A stretch of 64,000 nt of DNA from Glandiceps talaboti (taxonomy: Eukaryota > Hemichordata > Enteropneusta > Spengelidae). A program made the position numbers and the translations under genes. The notes beneath the pieces were generated by a model. That model was not told the origin of the DNA. It saw only the letters and a list, made by a program, of their open reading frames with translations, and searched no databases. Shown piece by piece: positions 13,401 through 40,118 of the stretch (positions are counted from its first letter, which is position 1; the number at the start of each line of letters is the position of its first letter). The stretch is taken from the NCBI RefSeq assembly GCF_964340395.1, contig NC_135568.1, forward strand, positions 8,573,280-8,637,279, read 5' to 3'.

Positions 13401-16400
13401 AAACCATGCTTGGAATACTCCAGGGAATTTTCCATTACTCCTGGAAAATTTCAATTTACTCCTGGATAGTTTTGAAGTACCACATGAAATTCCTGGAAAC
13501 GTACTGGTGGAAAATCCACATCTAGTTTTTACAGTAGGATTGTAATTGAAAAAGAGAACCTGGTGTGTTCAACAATGCTGTTTTCAAGCAAGAATCTGCC
13601 AAAATGATCATTGTACAGCACAAATATGTTTCATACAGTGCTCTGATGAACTCTTTCTTTTTATCTTGTACCATAGAATATTGTAAAGTATGTAGTAGAT
13701 TTGTTGACAGAAATGAAAAGAGAAGAAAAAAAATCATCATTATTTTCATTTTGCATGAACTTTCCTCATTCAGGTGGATGAAGAACAAATGAACAAGATT
13801 CTCCATTTGATTGAGAGTGGCAAACAAGAAGGTGCCAAACTCTTATGTGGTGGTAGTCGTGTTGGTGATAAGGGATATTTCATTCAACCCACTGTATTTA
13901 GTGATGTTGGTGACAATATGAGGATTGCTCAGGAAGAGGTGAGTAGGCGAGTTGTTGTATGCTGGTCATTGGAAAGACAAAAGATTGTTTATCTTGATCA
14001 CTAGGTGGCGCTATTTGACACCACTGTATTTAGTGATGTTGGTGACAATATGAGAATTGCTCAGGAAGAGGTGAGTAGGCTAGTTGTATGCTGGTCATTG
14101 GAAAGACAAAGGATTTTTTATTTTGATCGCTAGGTGGCGCTATTTGACACCACTCTATTTGGTGATGTTAGGTACAGACGTGATATGTATGTTTTGTGCA
14201 CTAGTTTCTTCGTTTGGTTCAGTGAAACTGAATTATAACACAATGTAATTAGGAATGTATAGGCAATATTTAACACTTATTGCCTGGCTGTGAGGGCACA
14301 AGAAGACATCTACTACTCCGAGGCAGTTATGTAGCTACTATTTCTTAGGGATGAAACCAGATTTTTTTTTGATGAACAGGAAGGAAGGGTCACTCATGGG
14401 TAATTGTCACTTTGTAAGCTCACCCTTCACAAAATTCTAATCACTACATTGGAGTGTACTGCATGCTTGGGCTTGGGTTGTTGTTTTTAAGCCACTTGCC
14501 TCTACCACTGTAGTCAGGGTTCAAGCCAGAGTCTGGCTTTGATTGAACATGCCACACTGTAAGTAAGAAGATTGTCATTCTGTTTGACCAGGTACTTTGG
14601 TTTCCTTCTGTATAAATATTGAACCCATCAGAGGTGGCTCTTACTGGCTTTTTTTGGAGAAGCACTGTTATGCTAAAGAACTTGCAGTATACAGATTATT
14701 TATTTTATTTTGCAGTGTACTCTAATTCACTTTCAAATTCATACATTAATTATGTAAATTCTACAAAGAAATAAAGTTTTGTTCAAGCATCCCCAGCTAA
14801 GTTATTTTGGTATGGGACCCCTTAGGCTTGATTGTTTGAATCAGCTGACATTGACTGCACTTCAGTCACTGCTTTGGGCTCTGTTGTGTTACGAAATATA
14901 TTCACAAAATATGTACATTTTTTCACAGATTTTTGGTCCTGTGATGCAAATCATGAAATTCAAGGACATTAATGAGGTGATAGAACGTGCCAACAACACA
15001 TCATATGGTTTGGCTGCAGCTGTACACACCACAGATGTCAATAAAGCACTCATGATTGCAAACGGCGTCAGAGCTGGTACTGTCTGGTAAGTTGTGCACT
15101 ATAGTTCTTAACTTTTGCATAATTTAATCTCACTGAAGGTGTAACTAAACCAACAGATGTTGTGCAATATCAGAAAAACATCAACTTGAAGAGGTCCCCT
15201 ATTTGGAGATTTTTGCTGTGGGCCAAATTGCATTATGGGAGTGAGCAGAAATGTTTACACTATAGCCTATTACCTTCAATGAAAACATGAATATTCATTG
15301 TTTAACCATTGCGTAAACATATATGCTGACTCCCATAATGCAATGTGGGCCACTGCAAAAGTCCTCAAATGGGGACAACTTCAACTTGATGTTTCACTGA
15401 AAGTGTATGTGTAATGTAGGTGATGCAAAATCATGAAATGACTCTCCAGAACCCAGAGTTCATGAAAATTCCTATATTTCCTGGAGTAGCGTTCCACTTT
15501 ACTTGCATTGCAATATGTCAATTGTACCTTGAGAAGGTAGGTGTAGCCATGTTACAGCTAAAATGATGTTGGTTTGGGGTTTCACTCATGAAACATTACA
15601 TTTTTGACACAGAGATCGATATACTTCAACTCTGGACTAACAATAACAGAGCTAAACACACACTGCAGGATGCTTTGTCCAATCACACTGAACAGTGATA
15701 AGCATTGCTATTCTTTCACAGTGCAGTAAAAACAGGCTTGTAAGTGAAAACATTACACATTGACTTGATGAGTGAAACACCACACCAACATCATTTAACT
15801 GAAATCTCATGAGATTACCTGTTGATAAAAAAAAAGTTCATTAAGCTTTCGGAGACACACAGGCTCACAGCTCCCTTCCTCGGGTGTCAGGGAAATACTG
15901 TATTACATTTTTTTTTGTATAACTATATGTAAAGAAAGTGCTGTTTTCCCTGTCAAATCGCCCATTTTATGTATCGCAAGTTATGCATACCTTCTTGTTT
16001 AGAACAGTTATATTGTATAATCTGTTGTTTCTTGTATTCTAGGATTAACTGTTATGATGTGTTTGGTGCCCAAGCTCCATTTGGTGGATACAAAATGTCT
16101 GGAAGTGGACGTGAATTAGGAGAATATGGTTTGGAAGCTTACACAGAAGTTAAGACTGTGAGTCACTGTACTGTTTAAATCTTGACATTTATACATATGT
16201 ACACACAAACTATGAATAACATGTCAACATGGGATGTACAGACAGATATGCACCCCCACCCCCCACACTTCGTACTTCAGTAGTTCTGTGATTGAATAAG
16301 ATTTACATGTACTAACATTCGAATTGATTGACAACACATATGTTCACTGTGAACAGTTGATAACTCATACATTACCAATAGAAGACATACTGGAGAGAGT

Positions 16401-16595
16401 ACAGACTATGCATACCATATATGCCAGGTGTCAGAAAAACAAAAGATTGCATAGTTTGGCCACCGGGAGTGCTGTTCAGAAGCAGTGGCCATTATTGGAA
16501 GAATCTTTTCCCTGGGTTTCATGTGAAATATAATTAAGAGTTCTCATCTCTTTATTTGACAGGTTACCATTCAAATTCCACAGAAGAATGCATGA
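4483..16595 (+). CDS. ALDH2: Mitochondrial aldehyde dehydrogenase (ALDH2 type), copy B, complete
   Basis: Fourteen exons: 4483-4602, 7368-7472, 8133-8273, 8559-8638, 9348-9397, 10140-10201, 11277-11405, 11627-11740, 12523-12625, 13165-13349, 13774-13938, 14929-15086, 16043-16157, 16563-16595. All junctions are GT-AG and phases agree, giving 519 aa (human ALDH2 is 517). The enzyme oxidises aldehydes to acids with NAD+, as a tetramer. The arginine-rich, acid-free leader ([15 protein letters not shown]) is typical of mitochondrial import, so it is expected in the matrix. An in-frame ATG at 4372 exists, but 4483 fits the family start. Family active-site residues are present: Asn188 in WNFPLL, base Glu287 in ELGGK, nucleophile Cys321 in GQCCCAG; the C-terminus is QIPQKNA. 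ALDH1B1 cannot be separated from ALDH2 by this alone. Exons 7, 9 and 11 each have duplicated donor-side fragments downstream. Confidence 0.96.
5069..5208. mobile_element. Short inverted-repeat element with TAGCTGCAAT termini
   Basis: A 140-bp segment starting TAGCTGCAATAATT and ending ATTGCAGCTA. The inner right arm (AAAAAGCACGAAAAACTCCG) resembles the arm of a larger element with the same termini at 33749-34233 in HELLS. Interpreted as a deleted member of that MITE family. Confidence 0.6.
5996..6355. mobile_element. MITE with 17-bp termini (AATGCACAAGTCAATGT)
   Basis: About 360 bp bounded by near-perfect inverted repeats TAATGCACAAGTCAATGT (5996-6013) and ACATTGACTTGTGCATA (6339-6355). The interior is rich in C/G runs (CCCCCACC, GGGGCATT). 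ORFs inside are short and not conserved. Non-autonomous DNA transposon; superfamily not assigned. Confidence 0.7.
7798..8080 (+). repeat. Dispersed repeat, copy 1 (also at 19090-19383)
   Basis: This ALDH2 intron 2 segment aligns along most of its length with 19090-19383. Shared blocks include ACACAAACTAAAACTATTGT, AACATGTTGAT, CACTTTGAAGAACAAT and GATTACCAGTGT. Same orientation, moderately diverged, with no coding potential or termini identified. Confidence 0.6.
8294..8430. repeat. Degenerate GAT/GAC trinucleotide tract after ALDH2-B exon 3
   Basis: An imperfect trinucleotide run (ATG/ACG/ACA units) starting about 20 bases after the exon 3 donor. It opens long reading frames on both strands that are low-complexity artefacts. 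Confidence 0.85.
8701..9300. repeat. Interspersed repeat beginning with an ATCA tract in intron 4
   Basis: It starts with ATCAATCAATCAATC at about 8714, then TATAGCGCCAATTTCCAGAGCG and several hundred bases of unique-looking sequence. The layout (tetranucleotide tract joined to a TATAGCGCC motif) resembles interspersed repeats of marine invertebrates, but no second copy is visible here and its ends are uncertain. Confidence 0.35.
10341..11023 (+). repeat. 70-bp satellite derived from the tRNA-SINE body, ALDH2-B intron 6
   Basis: About ten tandem units. The last seven (phase marked by GGGGACCTGG at 10563, 10633, 10703, 10773, 10843, 10913, 10983) have an exact 70-bp period and are almost identical; the first three are shorter and diverged. 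The unit (ATAAATGGGGACCTGGTAGG then AGAGATTGTTATGTGAA) matches the interior of the SINE at 36544-36605 and of the one on the - strand at 32176-32515. An internal SINE segment appears to have been amplified in tandem. Confidence 0.8.
11430..11504 (+). pseudogene. Duplicated donor half of ALDH2-B exon 7
   Basis: Exon 7 (11277-11405) is followed at a period of 99 bp by a diverged copy of its last 75 bases ([10 protein letters not shown]... SFIKE) ending in another donor, GTAGTA at 11505. The period is a multiple of three and the frame stays open from exon 7 through the intron piece into the copy. Use of the second donor would insert 33 residues in frame after residue 229. Conserved ALDH2 length favours the first donor. 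Confidence 0.8.
11936..12220. mobile_element. MITE with CAGGGCTCGAAATTAAC termini, copy 1
   Basis: A 285-bp element bounded by CAGGGCTCGAAATTAAC and its inverted partner ending GATTTCGAGCCCTG. It is flanked on both sides by the 5-mer ACTGT. A second copy in opposite internal orientation is at 53769-54059. The interior has repeated GGTAGCCCACT/GGGCTACCA motifs. CAGGG termini recall hAT-type elements, but those make 8-bp duplications. Confidence 0.75.
12626..13030 (+). repeat. Degenerate tandem array derived from the end of ALDH2-B exon 9
   Basis: After exon 9, several diverged units repeat the exon end plus early intron (GGAGGAAAGAGT..., CAAGTCAATATATG, TTTATTACCC). One unit near 12880-12920 retains CCCAACATTGTTCTCAGTGATGCAGACAGTC, the exon 9 end coding [10 protein letters not shown], with a GT at the old donor position. 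Other units have lost that middle part. The array is an exon-junction duplication that grew into a minisatellite. Confidence 0.7.
13939..14175 (+). repeat. 2.2-copy tandem duplication of the exon 11 donor side
   Basis: The end of exon 11 (ACTGTATTTAGTGATGTTGG... GAAGAG, donor at 13939) recurs at a period of 132 bp, with a second intact donor GTGAGT at 14071, then partially again near 14154-14170. The intron part carries the AAGACAAAAGATT...AGGTGGCGCTATTTG motif in both copies. The first readthrough frame stops at 14002-14004, so the second half-exon cannot be used in frame. Confidence 0.8.
15168..15404. mobile_element. Palindromic MITE in ALDH2-B intron 12 (first)
   Basis: Arms of about 85 bases are inverted copies: AACATCAACTTGAAGAGGTC and GCATTATGGGAGT on the left, ACTCCCATAATGCAATGTGG and CAACTTCAACTTGATGTTTC on the right. 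The centre is AT-rich and non-coding. Exact ends are approximate. Confidence 0.7.
15555..15801. mobile_element. MITE in ALDH2-B intron 12 (second), CAGYTAAATGATGTTGG termini
   Basis: The left end reads CAGCTAAAATGATGTTGGTT followed by GGGGTTTCACTCAT. The right end is its inverted counterpart, ATGAGTGAAACACCACACC then AACATCATTTAACTG. About 247 bp, non-coding. Confidence 0.7.
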
Positions 16596-18021
16596 AGACC
16601 GAGAACGATCTAGAGAAGATGCATCAAAATTTACATCTTTATTGCTTGGATAAATTTCTATACAATATAATCATGTGATTGGTAATCAGAGAGAGTACTG
16701 AGATCTCGTCCTGAGATCTTGTTTCACCTTTGACCCTTGATCCTTCTAGTCATCATGTCTGTTAATTGGGGATAGAGGGTTTTTACTTTCTCTTTCTCAT
16801 GAAATTTATTTTCTGGCTGAAATTTTTACCAACTAATGGAATGCCACGTTATAATTTTGCTCCTTTTTGATACAAGTTCTTGTAATTCACAGCTTTCCTG
16901 GATGTACACACACAAACCTATACTACAATCAAGAATTTTAAATCTCTTCAATAGCTTAGCTTGTTGTGAAAGCTTCGAAAGGTGGATATCTTTGTTCTTG
17001 GAAGAGGTATCGTGACAACAGTTGCAAGTAATAATCAGAAATGATGTCTGACATCTACTTGTGTTTCATGAAAGTAAATCATTGAGTTTTCTAACTGGTT
17101 AGTGTCTTTCAATTCCATCATGTTATTTCATTGTAGGATTTTCTGATAGATGAACCATGAAACAATAGTGGGTAATTTGATAATAAGGTCAGTGGATAAT
17201 TTGTAAAAAGTATATTGAAAATGTCATTTTAAAATTTACTGATTGGAATATGTATAGTAACCATGGCAATGCTGTTATGCCAAAATGGACTTTTAGTGTA
17301 CAATTTTTGTGAAATTAAACCCAAATATTTCACTACCAAAACTTGTACCTTACCATAAAATATTTTTCAATGGTGAAAGGTTTATCAGCTGTTGTGATTT
17401 ATTGGTACAAAGTGAAGATTAAATTTGGAAAACAACAATCCAAAGCATATATCTTGGCACTTGTGTAATTTTTAAATAGGGTAAGAAACAGTAATGTACA
17501 GTTTTCTGTTACTTTAATACTTGCCTCTTGTGTACAAGAAACATGACAATGACATCGAGATTCAAGAAAGACCTTGATACAGCTTGCGAAAAAACATCAG
17601 TGCGTTTGCTGGAATGAAATGAAGTGAGGCAAGGAGAGACATAATTGGGTAAAAAATGTGGGATGTCCTTATGAAAAGAAACATCAGCTCAAACAATTTG
17701 TTAGATAGAAATAAGGAATCAAAATGTCCGGCCTAGGAATTGACAAATGGTGCTGCAGTCCTGGCACAAAAAACTGAAAACAAGCAATTCATTTAGTAAA
17801 TATTTAATTTCTTATAAAGCTGTCAAAAAAACTGAACATAGTGAAGGGAAATAATAAAGGGAAATAAACAGAAAACATCCAAATAGTCTGAGCTTATACT
17901 GTCATAATCTATAAAGAAACATTGATTGCCAATAAAGGTAGTTTAAATGTTCATTTGTACAAGTGTCTACATCTATAGATGAGTAACTGTGTCTTGTGTG
18001 ACACATTATCTCCAGTTTCAA

Positions 18022-18229
18022 TAGGGAACTTGCAATCCAGACTCAGCCTGCTCAGATGCAAAGGAGTATGGGATTATCTGGAGCTACCGATGAAATAAAC
18101 CTCCCACAATGGTCAGGGCGACTATGAATTGATTATTTGTGGTTACAAAGAATATAACATTATTGTTTACAATACTAATTGATTAGTATTTATTATCACA
18201 TTTCCCATGGCGGGTTTGCAAGTTCCCTA
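18022..18229. mobile_element. MITE with TAGGGAACTTGCAA termini, copy 1
   Basis: It starts TAGGGAACTTGCAA and ends TTGCAAGTTCCCTA. A second copy in opposite internal orientation is at 56075-56328, sharing AGTATTTATTATCACATTTC-like, TTTGTGGTTACAAA-like and GCTCAGCCTG blocks. About 208 bp, non-coding. Confidence 0.75.
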
Positions 18230-19089
18230 GTTGTGGTTGTTATCGAAACATCATGTACTGGTCCCTTATGGTATGCCTATACATGTATGATGTGGAAAAC
18301 GATCTGAATTCTTCAAACAAATCTAACAACTAAGTAGTAACAATCTATAACAGTAATGTTTAAATAATAACCTCTCTACACAGGATTTCTATAAATACTT
18401 TCAGAAGTGTTAGTAACTTCAAACCAAACTAATACTTTATAAATGAAAAATAAGTTGGCAGTGTAATGACTTTTAGCACATTGCAGTTGGTAGTATAGTA
18501 AGTTAGTTTAGCATACCCTTGTTACCTTTCAGATTGGTTGGCAGTGTGGCTAGTACGTTAGTTTGCCGCACATCCCGTTGGCAGTGTAGCTGTAAGTTAG
18601 TTTAGCACAGCTCTGTTGCTAGAAAAGTAACTGTAAAATTTCAGCTGCAATATCAAATTAAATCCTATAATATATTGGCTTTGAAAACAAGACCTGAAAC
18701 TAATAAGGCAGTGATTGTTGATCTGTACAGTTTTCTTGTCATTTCTAAGATGCCAAGTTCATGGCCCAATACACTTCTCCATTCCCATATTGACTAGCAA
18801 TTAAAGCTATGTATAGTGTGTGTCTAATAATTGTTCATTTTAACCAATTCTACAGTGTCTAAATTACATCTATCACTACAATTCTAATATTTACAATGGT
18901 ACTGGTAGGTACCATACTCTGCTGTTATATCTGAAATCTCTTGATAACTTTTATGTACATTCTAAGAAGTGATGTGATGTCATGGTTCCTCAGCATAATG
19001 TTAACCCTAAGTTAAAGCATAACATCCAGCATACATCTATGAAGTCAAACTTCATTATTGACCTTGTAATTGAGCTTTCAATTTTCTAA

Positions 19090-19383
19090 GATAGACACAA
19101 ACTAAAACTATTGTCATAACATGTTGATATAGCAGTGATATGCTATTGAATGGACATTGGTCTAATTTTAGTCTCAGTAGGGAGGTGTCTCTGAAAACTA
19201 GTTTATTTCGAGTGTCATAAACTTGCAGTACTGTTTTGGGACTTCTAAATGTTTACACTATGTAGATCACAGAGTGATTAGAATCACCCAACAGAGGAAC
19301 CGCTACCACCCACTTTGAAGAACAATAGATTTAGTTTGCATGTCTTAGTAAATCGAAGGCTGGATTACCAGTGTCGTAACAGG
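19090..19383 (+). repeat. Dispersed repeat, copy 2 (also at 7798-8080)
   Basis: Same-orientation partner of the ALDH2 intron 2 repeat; see that entry for shared blocks. It lies just beyond the HELLS stop codon and may be part of the HELLS 3' UTR. Confidence 0.6.
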
Positions 19384-19514
19384 TAGACCTCACAAACACC
19401 ACCAGCCTTCTAACCCCCCCCCCCCCACACACACAATGTGGAATGTCTCAAACAGCTCCACTTGACATTGACTCAAACAGTCTGATGCCAAGCCATTGAA
19501 CTGTCTAACTTAAA

Positions 19515-34988
<15,474 letters not shown>

Positions 34989-36000
34989 TTTGATGGACCT
35001 GAAATGATTGCCAGTAGAATCACAACATTATTATTTTTGTTTTAATACTTATGACATGCCAAGACAGACCATAGACCCTACACGAAAGGGTCTATGGACA
35101 GATACAAACTTCACAAAGTCAAAATATCACTGTAACAGAATAGGTATAATCTAACAATGGATGTCAGTTTCCGCATCCACCATTTCTGGCGAGACTTCAA
35201 AATTTATTCTTTTTCTCGAATATGTTAAAAAAAGTTTAGGGTCAGCAGTGAAAAACTAGGTGGGGTCGGGTAATCGGAACTATACAATTTTTTAGGCCTT
35301 ATCTTATCATTTGAAGAAGAAAAAAATCATTGGGTAATGTATGTACTATTACTATAAATTGACTGTGAGTTGAAGGATATTGCATTTAATGAAGTTGAAC
35401 ATAGGGCGGAGAAGGGTGCGAGGACTGACTTCTAGATTCAAGCAGTTGACGACGAGTGCTGTTACGTAAAACGTTACGAAAATCGAAAAGTGCATTATAA
35501 CTTATTGTTGTTGAATACGTAACTCTCACTCTCCCGACACCAGTCGGTTTTACTATTTAATACTGTACATGTGACAACACAGGCAGGGACTTTTCATGAA
35601 ATGTCTTCAACCAAAATCGACACGAGTTTTGAAAAAATGCCATGTTTGTCATCCTTCCATGTGCACCACCATGCACTGTGCTCACAATGCACTCACTTCC
35701 GCATTTTGAGTTGGTCTGTGAGGTCGCCAAAAATACATAAGAAGTTCAAAAACTTGCCAGAAATTTGGAACATTTTTAGTAGACGTGGTCATAGCAACTA
35801 AATTGGCCAATTGCTTGCAAAAGTTACGGTCTTACCTTCAAAAATGTAATAATATTGACAAGTAAAGGTGCTCAGTCGCTCACGGGTCCACGTCTGTGCA
35901 GAGGGTTATTCGGTCTGACAGCAGCTGTTTTCGTAATGATGTCACGTGATTAAAAACTCCCGCCATTTAACTCTCATCATAGGACCCTGTATATCTAATA
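34989..36000 (-). promoter_or_regulatory. HELLS 5' UTR, non-coding first exon and promoter
   Basis: The first coding exon extends to an acceptor (TTTCAG) at 34999, so a non-coding exon lies upstream. A donor GTAAGA reading minus at 35835 (exon end 35836) is the best candidate. Just upstream on the minus strand are a GGCGGGA box (plus-strand TCCCGCC at 35959-35965) and a CACGTG E-box (about 35943-35948), with no TATA box. GGCGGGA is the core of E2F sites; vertebrate HELLS is an E2F-responsive S-phase gene, so E2F control is plausible. The transcription start was not mapped. Confidence 0.5.
35069..35097. mobile_element. Tiny palindromic insert, copy 2, with 5-bp flanking repeat
   Basis: A 29-base hairpin, CCATAGACCCT / AGGGTCTATGG with a 6-7-base loop, flanked on both sides by ACAGA. 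It lies in the HELLS 5' UTR intron. Confidence 0.7.
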
Positions 36001-36477
36001 CAATTTCAATAATGAAACCTCACACGATTCGACAATATCGGAAGTTGCCATAACATACATAATACGTGGGCATTATTTTATGAACAGAAGCTGTTCGTCA
36101 TGCACAAAAGAAAAGACATTAACACTTTATGATCATGTAAATCAAATTCAAAGAAATTTTAAAATGTTATTAATCAGTATATCCTTCCTTGTAATCTTTC
36201 GCTAAAAGAGTTAAACTTGCCAAATGTTATACCAGCTACCTATAATGTTGAGTACTAACGAACAGATAAAAATGTCTTTTATAAATGATCTACCAATTTT
36301 TTAGTGAATATATCTTTGGGTATTTGAAGAAATTAAAGTGCCCCATAATACTGGCTTACTGCAGTGATTATCAGTCACCATACACGACAGAAAAATCACT
36401 TGAAATGCTCCTTTCGTTTTCAGTCAAGTTACTGGCATTCAACTCATTGTATCTTCTAGTACCTCAAGGACAGGACA

Positions 36478-36765
36478 AGCTGTCGTTTGTTTCTGAGTGG
36501 CTAAAGTCCTTGGGCAAGATTTGAACCACGACTGTGCCTCGGTCAACCCAGCTGTATAATTGAGGACCTGGTTGGATAGAGGTTGCAATGTGAATGCTTT
36601 AATCATATCCGCTTATAAAGGCTGCAATGGATTGTATGCTCCCCGGGGAGTTGAGAAAGTATAAAGGGCCGCTGTGCTGATATGATCCGAGCCAGGTGTA
36701 ATAATTGTAAAGCGCTTTGAGCGCAGGGAAAGCACTATATAAAAACTAACATTATTATATTATAA
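36478..36765 (+). mobile_element. tRNA-SINE, 5'-truncated copy
   Basis: Matches the minus-strand SINE at 32176-32515 from TGTTTGTTTCTGAGTGGCTA onward and ends with AAAGCGCTTTGAGCGCAG, then ACTATATAAAAACTAACATT. It lacks the A/B-box head. Bases 36544-36605 are the segment amplified as a satellite in ALDH2 intron 6. Confidence 0.75.
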
Positions 36766-38059
36766 GAACAAGGTGATGTGTAATACAGTGGACCGCCAGT
36801 TGTTGTTTCCTTCCTCTTTTATATTATGTGCTATTGTAAAATGCCAACTCGTCGACGTCTGACATCCCATGGCAGGGTGGATCAAAGATAAATCATTACA
36901 TGACCATGCATGCAATGATGTGCCCCGGTTTACAAATACACTTTTTAAAATTCATCTTTCATATTGGACTTCATTTCAGTGTACAGCACTCAGCTGCAGC
37001 CTGTTCTCCCGGCCCACTGAAACATATTGCAAGATGTACAACCAATTCACAACACAAATCGGACAAAAAACAACATCATACACCACCACCACCACGTGGT
37101 GATCGTGATCGTTGGGGCGCGCCGGCGCTGATTATTGGGTGCCGACCCCAAAATAATTATTTGATTTGAATTATTGCGATTACAGCTACACAGAATATGT
37201 TTATCCACGGGTGAATCAATACTGTTCACGGTGTACGACATCAAGAATAAGGAAATTATTGTACCCCAAGAACAAAACTTTAAAAAAAAAATAATTTCCA
37301 GTTGCAGCTAGTCCAGATTAAAGTTAAGTGGTCGGTCATCCGGTACCCATACCTAGATGAGGCGTTTTTTTTCGATTGTTTGTAAACAAATCCAATGCGT
37401 ACGTACTGCGTAGCAACCATCACAGATATTAAATGAATTCAGGCGTTTAATTGAAGAGAAGAACCGGGTCGGGTTGCGATTATTCAATTTCAACCATCCC
37501 ATTTACATGTATAAGGTAAACGTGTTCCAGTTCACACACGCGTCGCAATTTCAACTCATGGCCTCATTTCAACTCACCTCAATATAACACCCTAATTTCA
37601 ACTCACCTCAATTTCAACTCGATCGTCCCACGGCCAGTAACACAAACAATTTTTTCCTTACAAATCTAAAAAGATATAGGAATGGAGGTAATTTCGCCGC
37701 GTTGCGATCGCTGGGAAGTTTGTCACTGCAACGGAAACAATTTTACACCTTGTCGACAAAGGATGGACGTGTTAGAAATTCGCTTGCTGTACCCCCACTT
37801 TTTGCTGTTTGCCACTATAAACCGTACGCGAAAAGTGAGGAGTTGACTTGATGTTACATGTTTGGAAGGGTCCCGCGGAGTATCGATAAATCGAGGCTCA
37901 AGCAACTTTAAGCGTCCCGCACGCATGTTTTACTAACAAGGGTGATTTCGAAATGACATTTTAGAGCAACTGTGTATATTTTTCATCGAAGTAACCGGCC
38001 ACTGATATAGTAATATCTAATAAAAAAATTGTCATTTCCTTATAAAAAAGACATTGTAC

Positions 38060-38128
38060 CTCTGTTAATTGGTGATCAATAGTGTCCGTAGGTGATGTAG
38101 TGGCAGCTAGGTTTGAATTTAGCGCCAT
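38060..38128 (-). CDS. Possible isolated first exon (23 codons), unassigned
   Basis: On the minus strand an ATG at 38128 opens MALNSNLAATTSPTDTIDHQ plus three residues, then meets a GTACAA donor in phase 0. It does not join HELLS exon 1 in frame. No partner exon or homologue was recognised. It may be an unrelated small gene start or chance. Confidence 0.2.
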
Positions 38129-38486
38129 GTTAAAACTGTTACAGTACTAGTTATAACCACAGACACGGAAGAAAGTTCTTCCTTGTTTGTGAACTAGAGT
38201 ATCATCTTTCGATCAGACAACCACACTATATTCACTGAAAGTTATTAAAATACCAATAATTAGACAACATATATGTTAATCAGTGATCGATCTTATCCAT
38301 AAGTTGTAGAGCAATAAGTTTAAATCATGGTCGGCGTTGAGGGCGCTGATTTTCAAGTGCGGACCCAAATGTAAATTTGATTACCATGCATGTCATACAT
38401 GTATACAACTACACAAAATACGCTTACCCACATGTGATGTAATAGTGTTCAAGGTGTACGATATTATGAATGATTTATTGTATCTA

Positions 38487-38517
<31 letters not shown>

Positions 38518-40118
38518 CACGCACGCACGCACGTAGTGGAATATATACACACACTGAAAATGACAAACGGTAAAAAAACCCGTGAAAAACATTGCAAAGA
38601 GCTGAAAACTACGACCAAGGATCTATAATGTCGGCGATATAGTAAATTAAAGTTGTGGTTGATTTACTTTCATATAATATGTGATGTTGAAAAGGTTGGA
38701 CGAGTTGAACTTCGGATGACTTGAAAAAATAGAGCCAGTTGCAACTCGACGAGTTGAAATGGTGCTGGTCTGTCACCACACGTCTGCGTTGGTTGTTGTT
38801 CCCATGCGACCCCACGCATTTATTCACCTTTAGCCACTTTCATTGTAGAAAGACAAAATTAATGAAAATTCTCAACCCATTTCGTCTTTTAAAAGGTTAA
38901 GAGACACGGGAGTACAATATAGTCAGCATCATTGCAATAGAGAATTGATTAATAACACGTGGAAGATAATGAAAGAAAACGAAAGCCCTAAGGGTATCTG
39001 AACAGATTGAAGAAAACTTTAATAAATAAATAAGAACAAAAACTTTTTTCCATGTTTATACGTTGGTCTTAGCAACCGAAAACAACAGTTCCTTTGAAAG
39101 TTATCACCCAATCACGCATAAGCACAGACCACTATCACACCCGACTTTATATACATACTAAACATATAGCAATATTTTGCGTTTGCACTGGTTGCTGTTC
39201 CCCACTTGATAGTCGTCGTACGTGTGTTGAGAACTTACCAATTGAGAGATTTGGTAAGTACACCAGATAACTAGGCTGTTAAGTTTTTAAAAAGTTTTGG
39301 TTTTTTTATGTATTAATCTTTCATGTACGCAATAACATTTCATTGCAAGGCACTCTTCTCCCGATGAACCCTGTTGAAAGATATACAAACCACCATTTAT
39401 CCACTAAAATGGACAGAACATAAAAAAACTAGAAACCCAACTCGTATTAGCGCAAAAGTTACGTAGGCAAGGTGTTTACTTTAAAAAGGGATGACGACGC
39501 GTACGTCCGAGAACATTTAGCAAACAAAATTCTCGTTTAACTCAGAGTTGATCTCATCGAAGGGTGACAGACGGCTCCACAGACAGAACAGCACCACGTA
39601 ATGAATGTCCATTTGCTATATTCAGTTCGAACGTTAGGGATGTAAATGTTGCCATTGCTATCTCGTGTTATGGGAATTAATCTGCTTTTTGAAATACTAA
39701 AGATTTTAGTGAGCTAAGTAGCTGCACCACCTGTAATGGCTTTGTAGACGACGAGCGTTGCCAGTAGGTATTTCCATCTACATTATTAATCTGATGACTG
39801 CCCGAACGTAAGTTTTCATATGCGTATGCCCACACTGTATTGGTATAGCGGGGAACTTCGAGTAGCAGTCGGCCAGCCCTTCTTCGCCAGAAATGAATAT
39901 CTGTGAAGGAGTTAGTACAGTAGGTCCCTCACGATCAGACCACGACCACTATAGTTGTCTGTGATACTCCTTATTTGTTGGCCTAGTTCAGTGTTTTGGA
40001 CGTATGATTTATTTCTTCCGATCCTATATCTGACAAATATCTCATCTGAAAAAGGATCATCATATTTTATGTCTTAACACAATCTTCGAAGATTCTATCA
40101 AACGTAGTAGGGAGTTCG

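Larger units (their letters stand above)
16596..19514. other. Tail-to-tail spacer between ALDH2-B and HELLS
   Basis: It contains the ALDH2-B 3' UTR, with candidate AATAAA signals in 17850-17870 and near 17930. It also holds a MITE (18022-18229), a dispersed repeat (19090-19383) and a C-run at 19414-19426. No coding exon is seen. The HELLS poly(A) signal (reverse-complemented) was not pinned down. Confidence 0.5.

Noticed and set aside
14460-14660. tRNA gene or second SINE family suggested by a GGGTTCAAGCC box
   Set aside because: Only a B-box-like motif is visible. No cloverleaf, A box or second copy could be supported.
15838-15900. AAGCTTTCGGAGAC motif as part of a known retroelement
   Set aside because: The short match is reminiscent of interspersed repeats, but no second copy or boundary is present.
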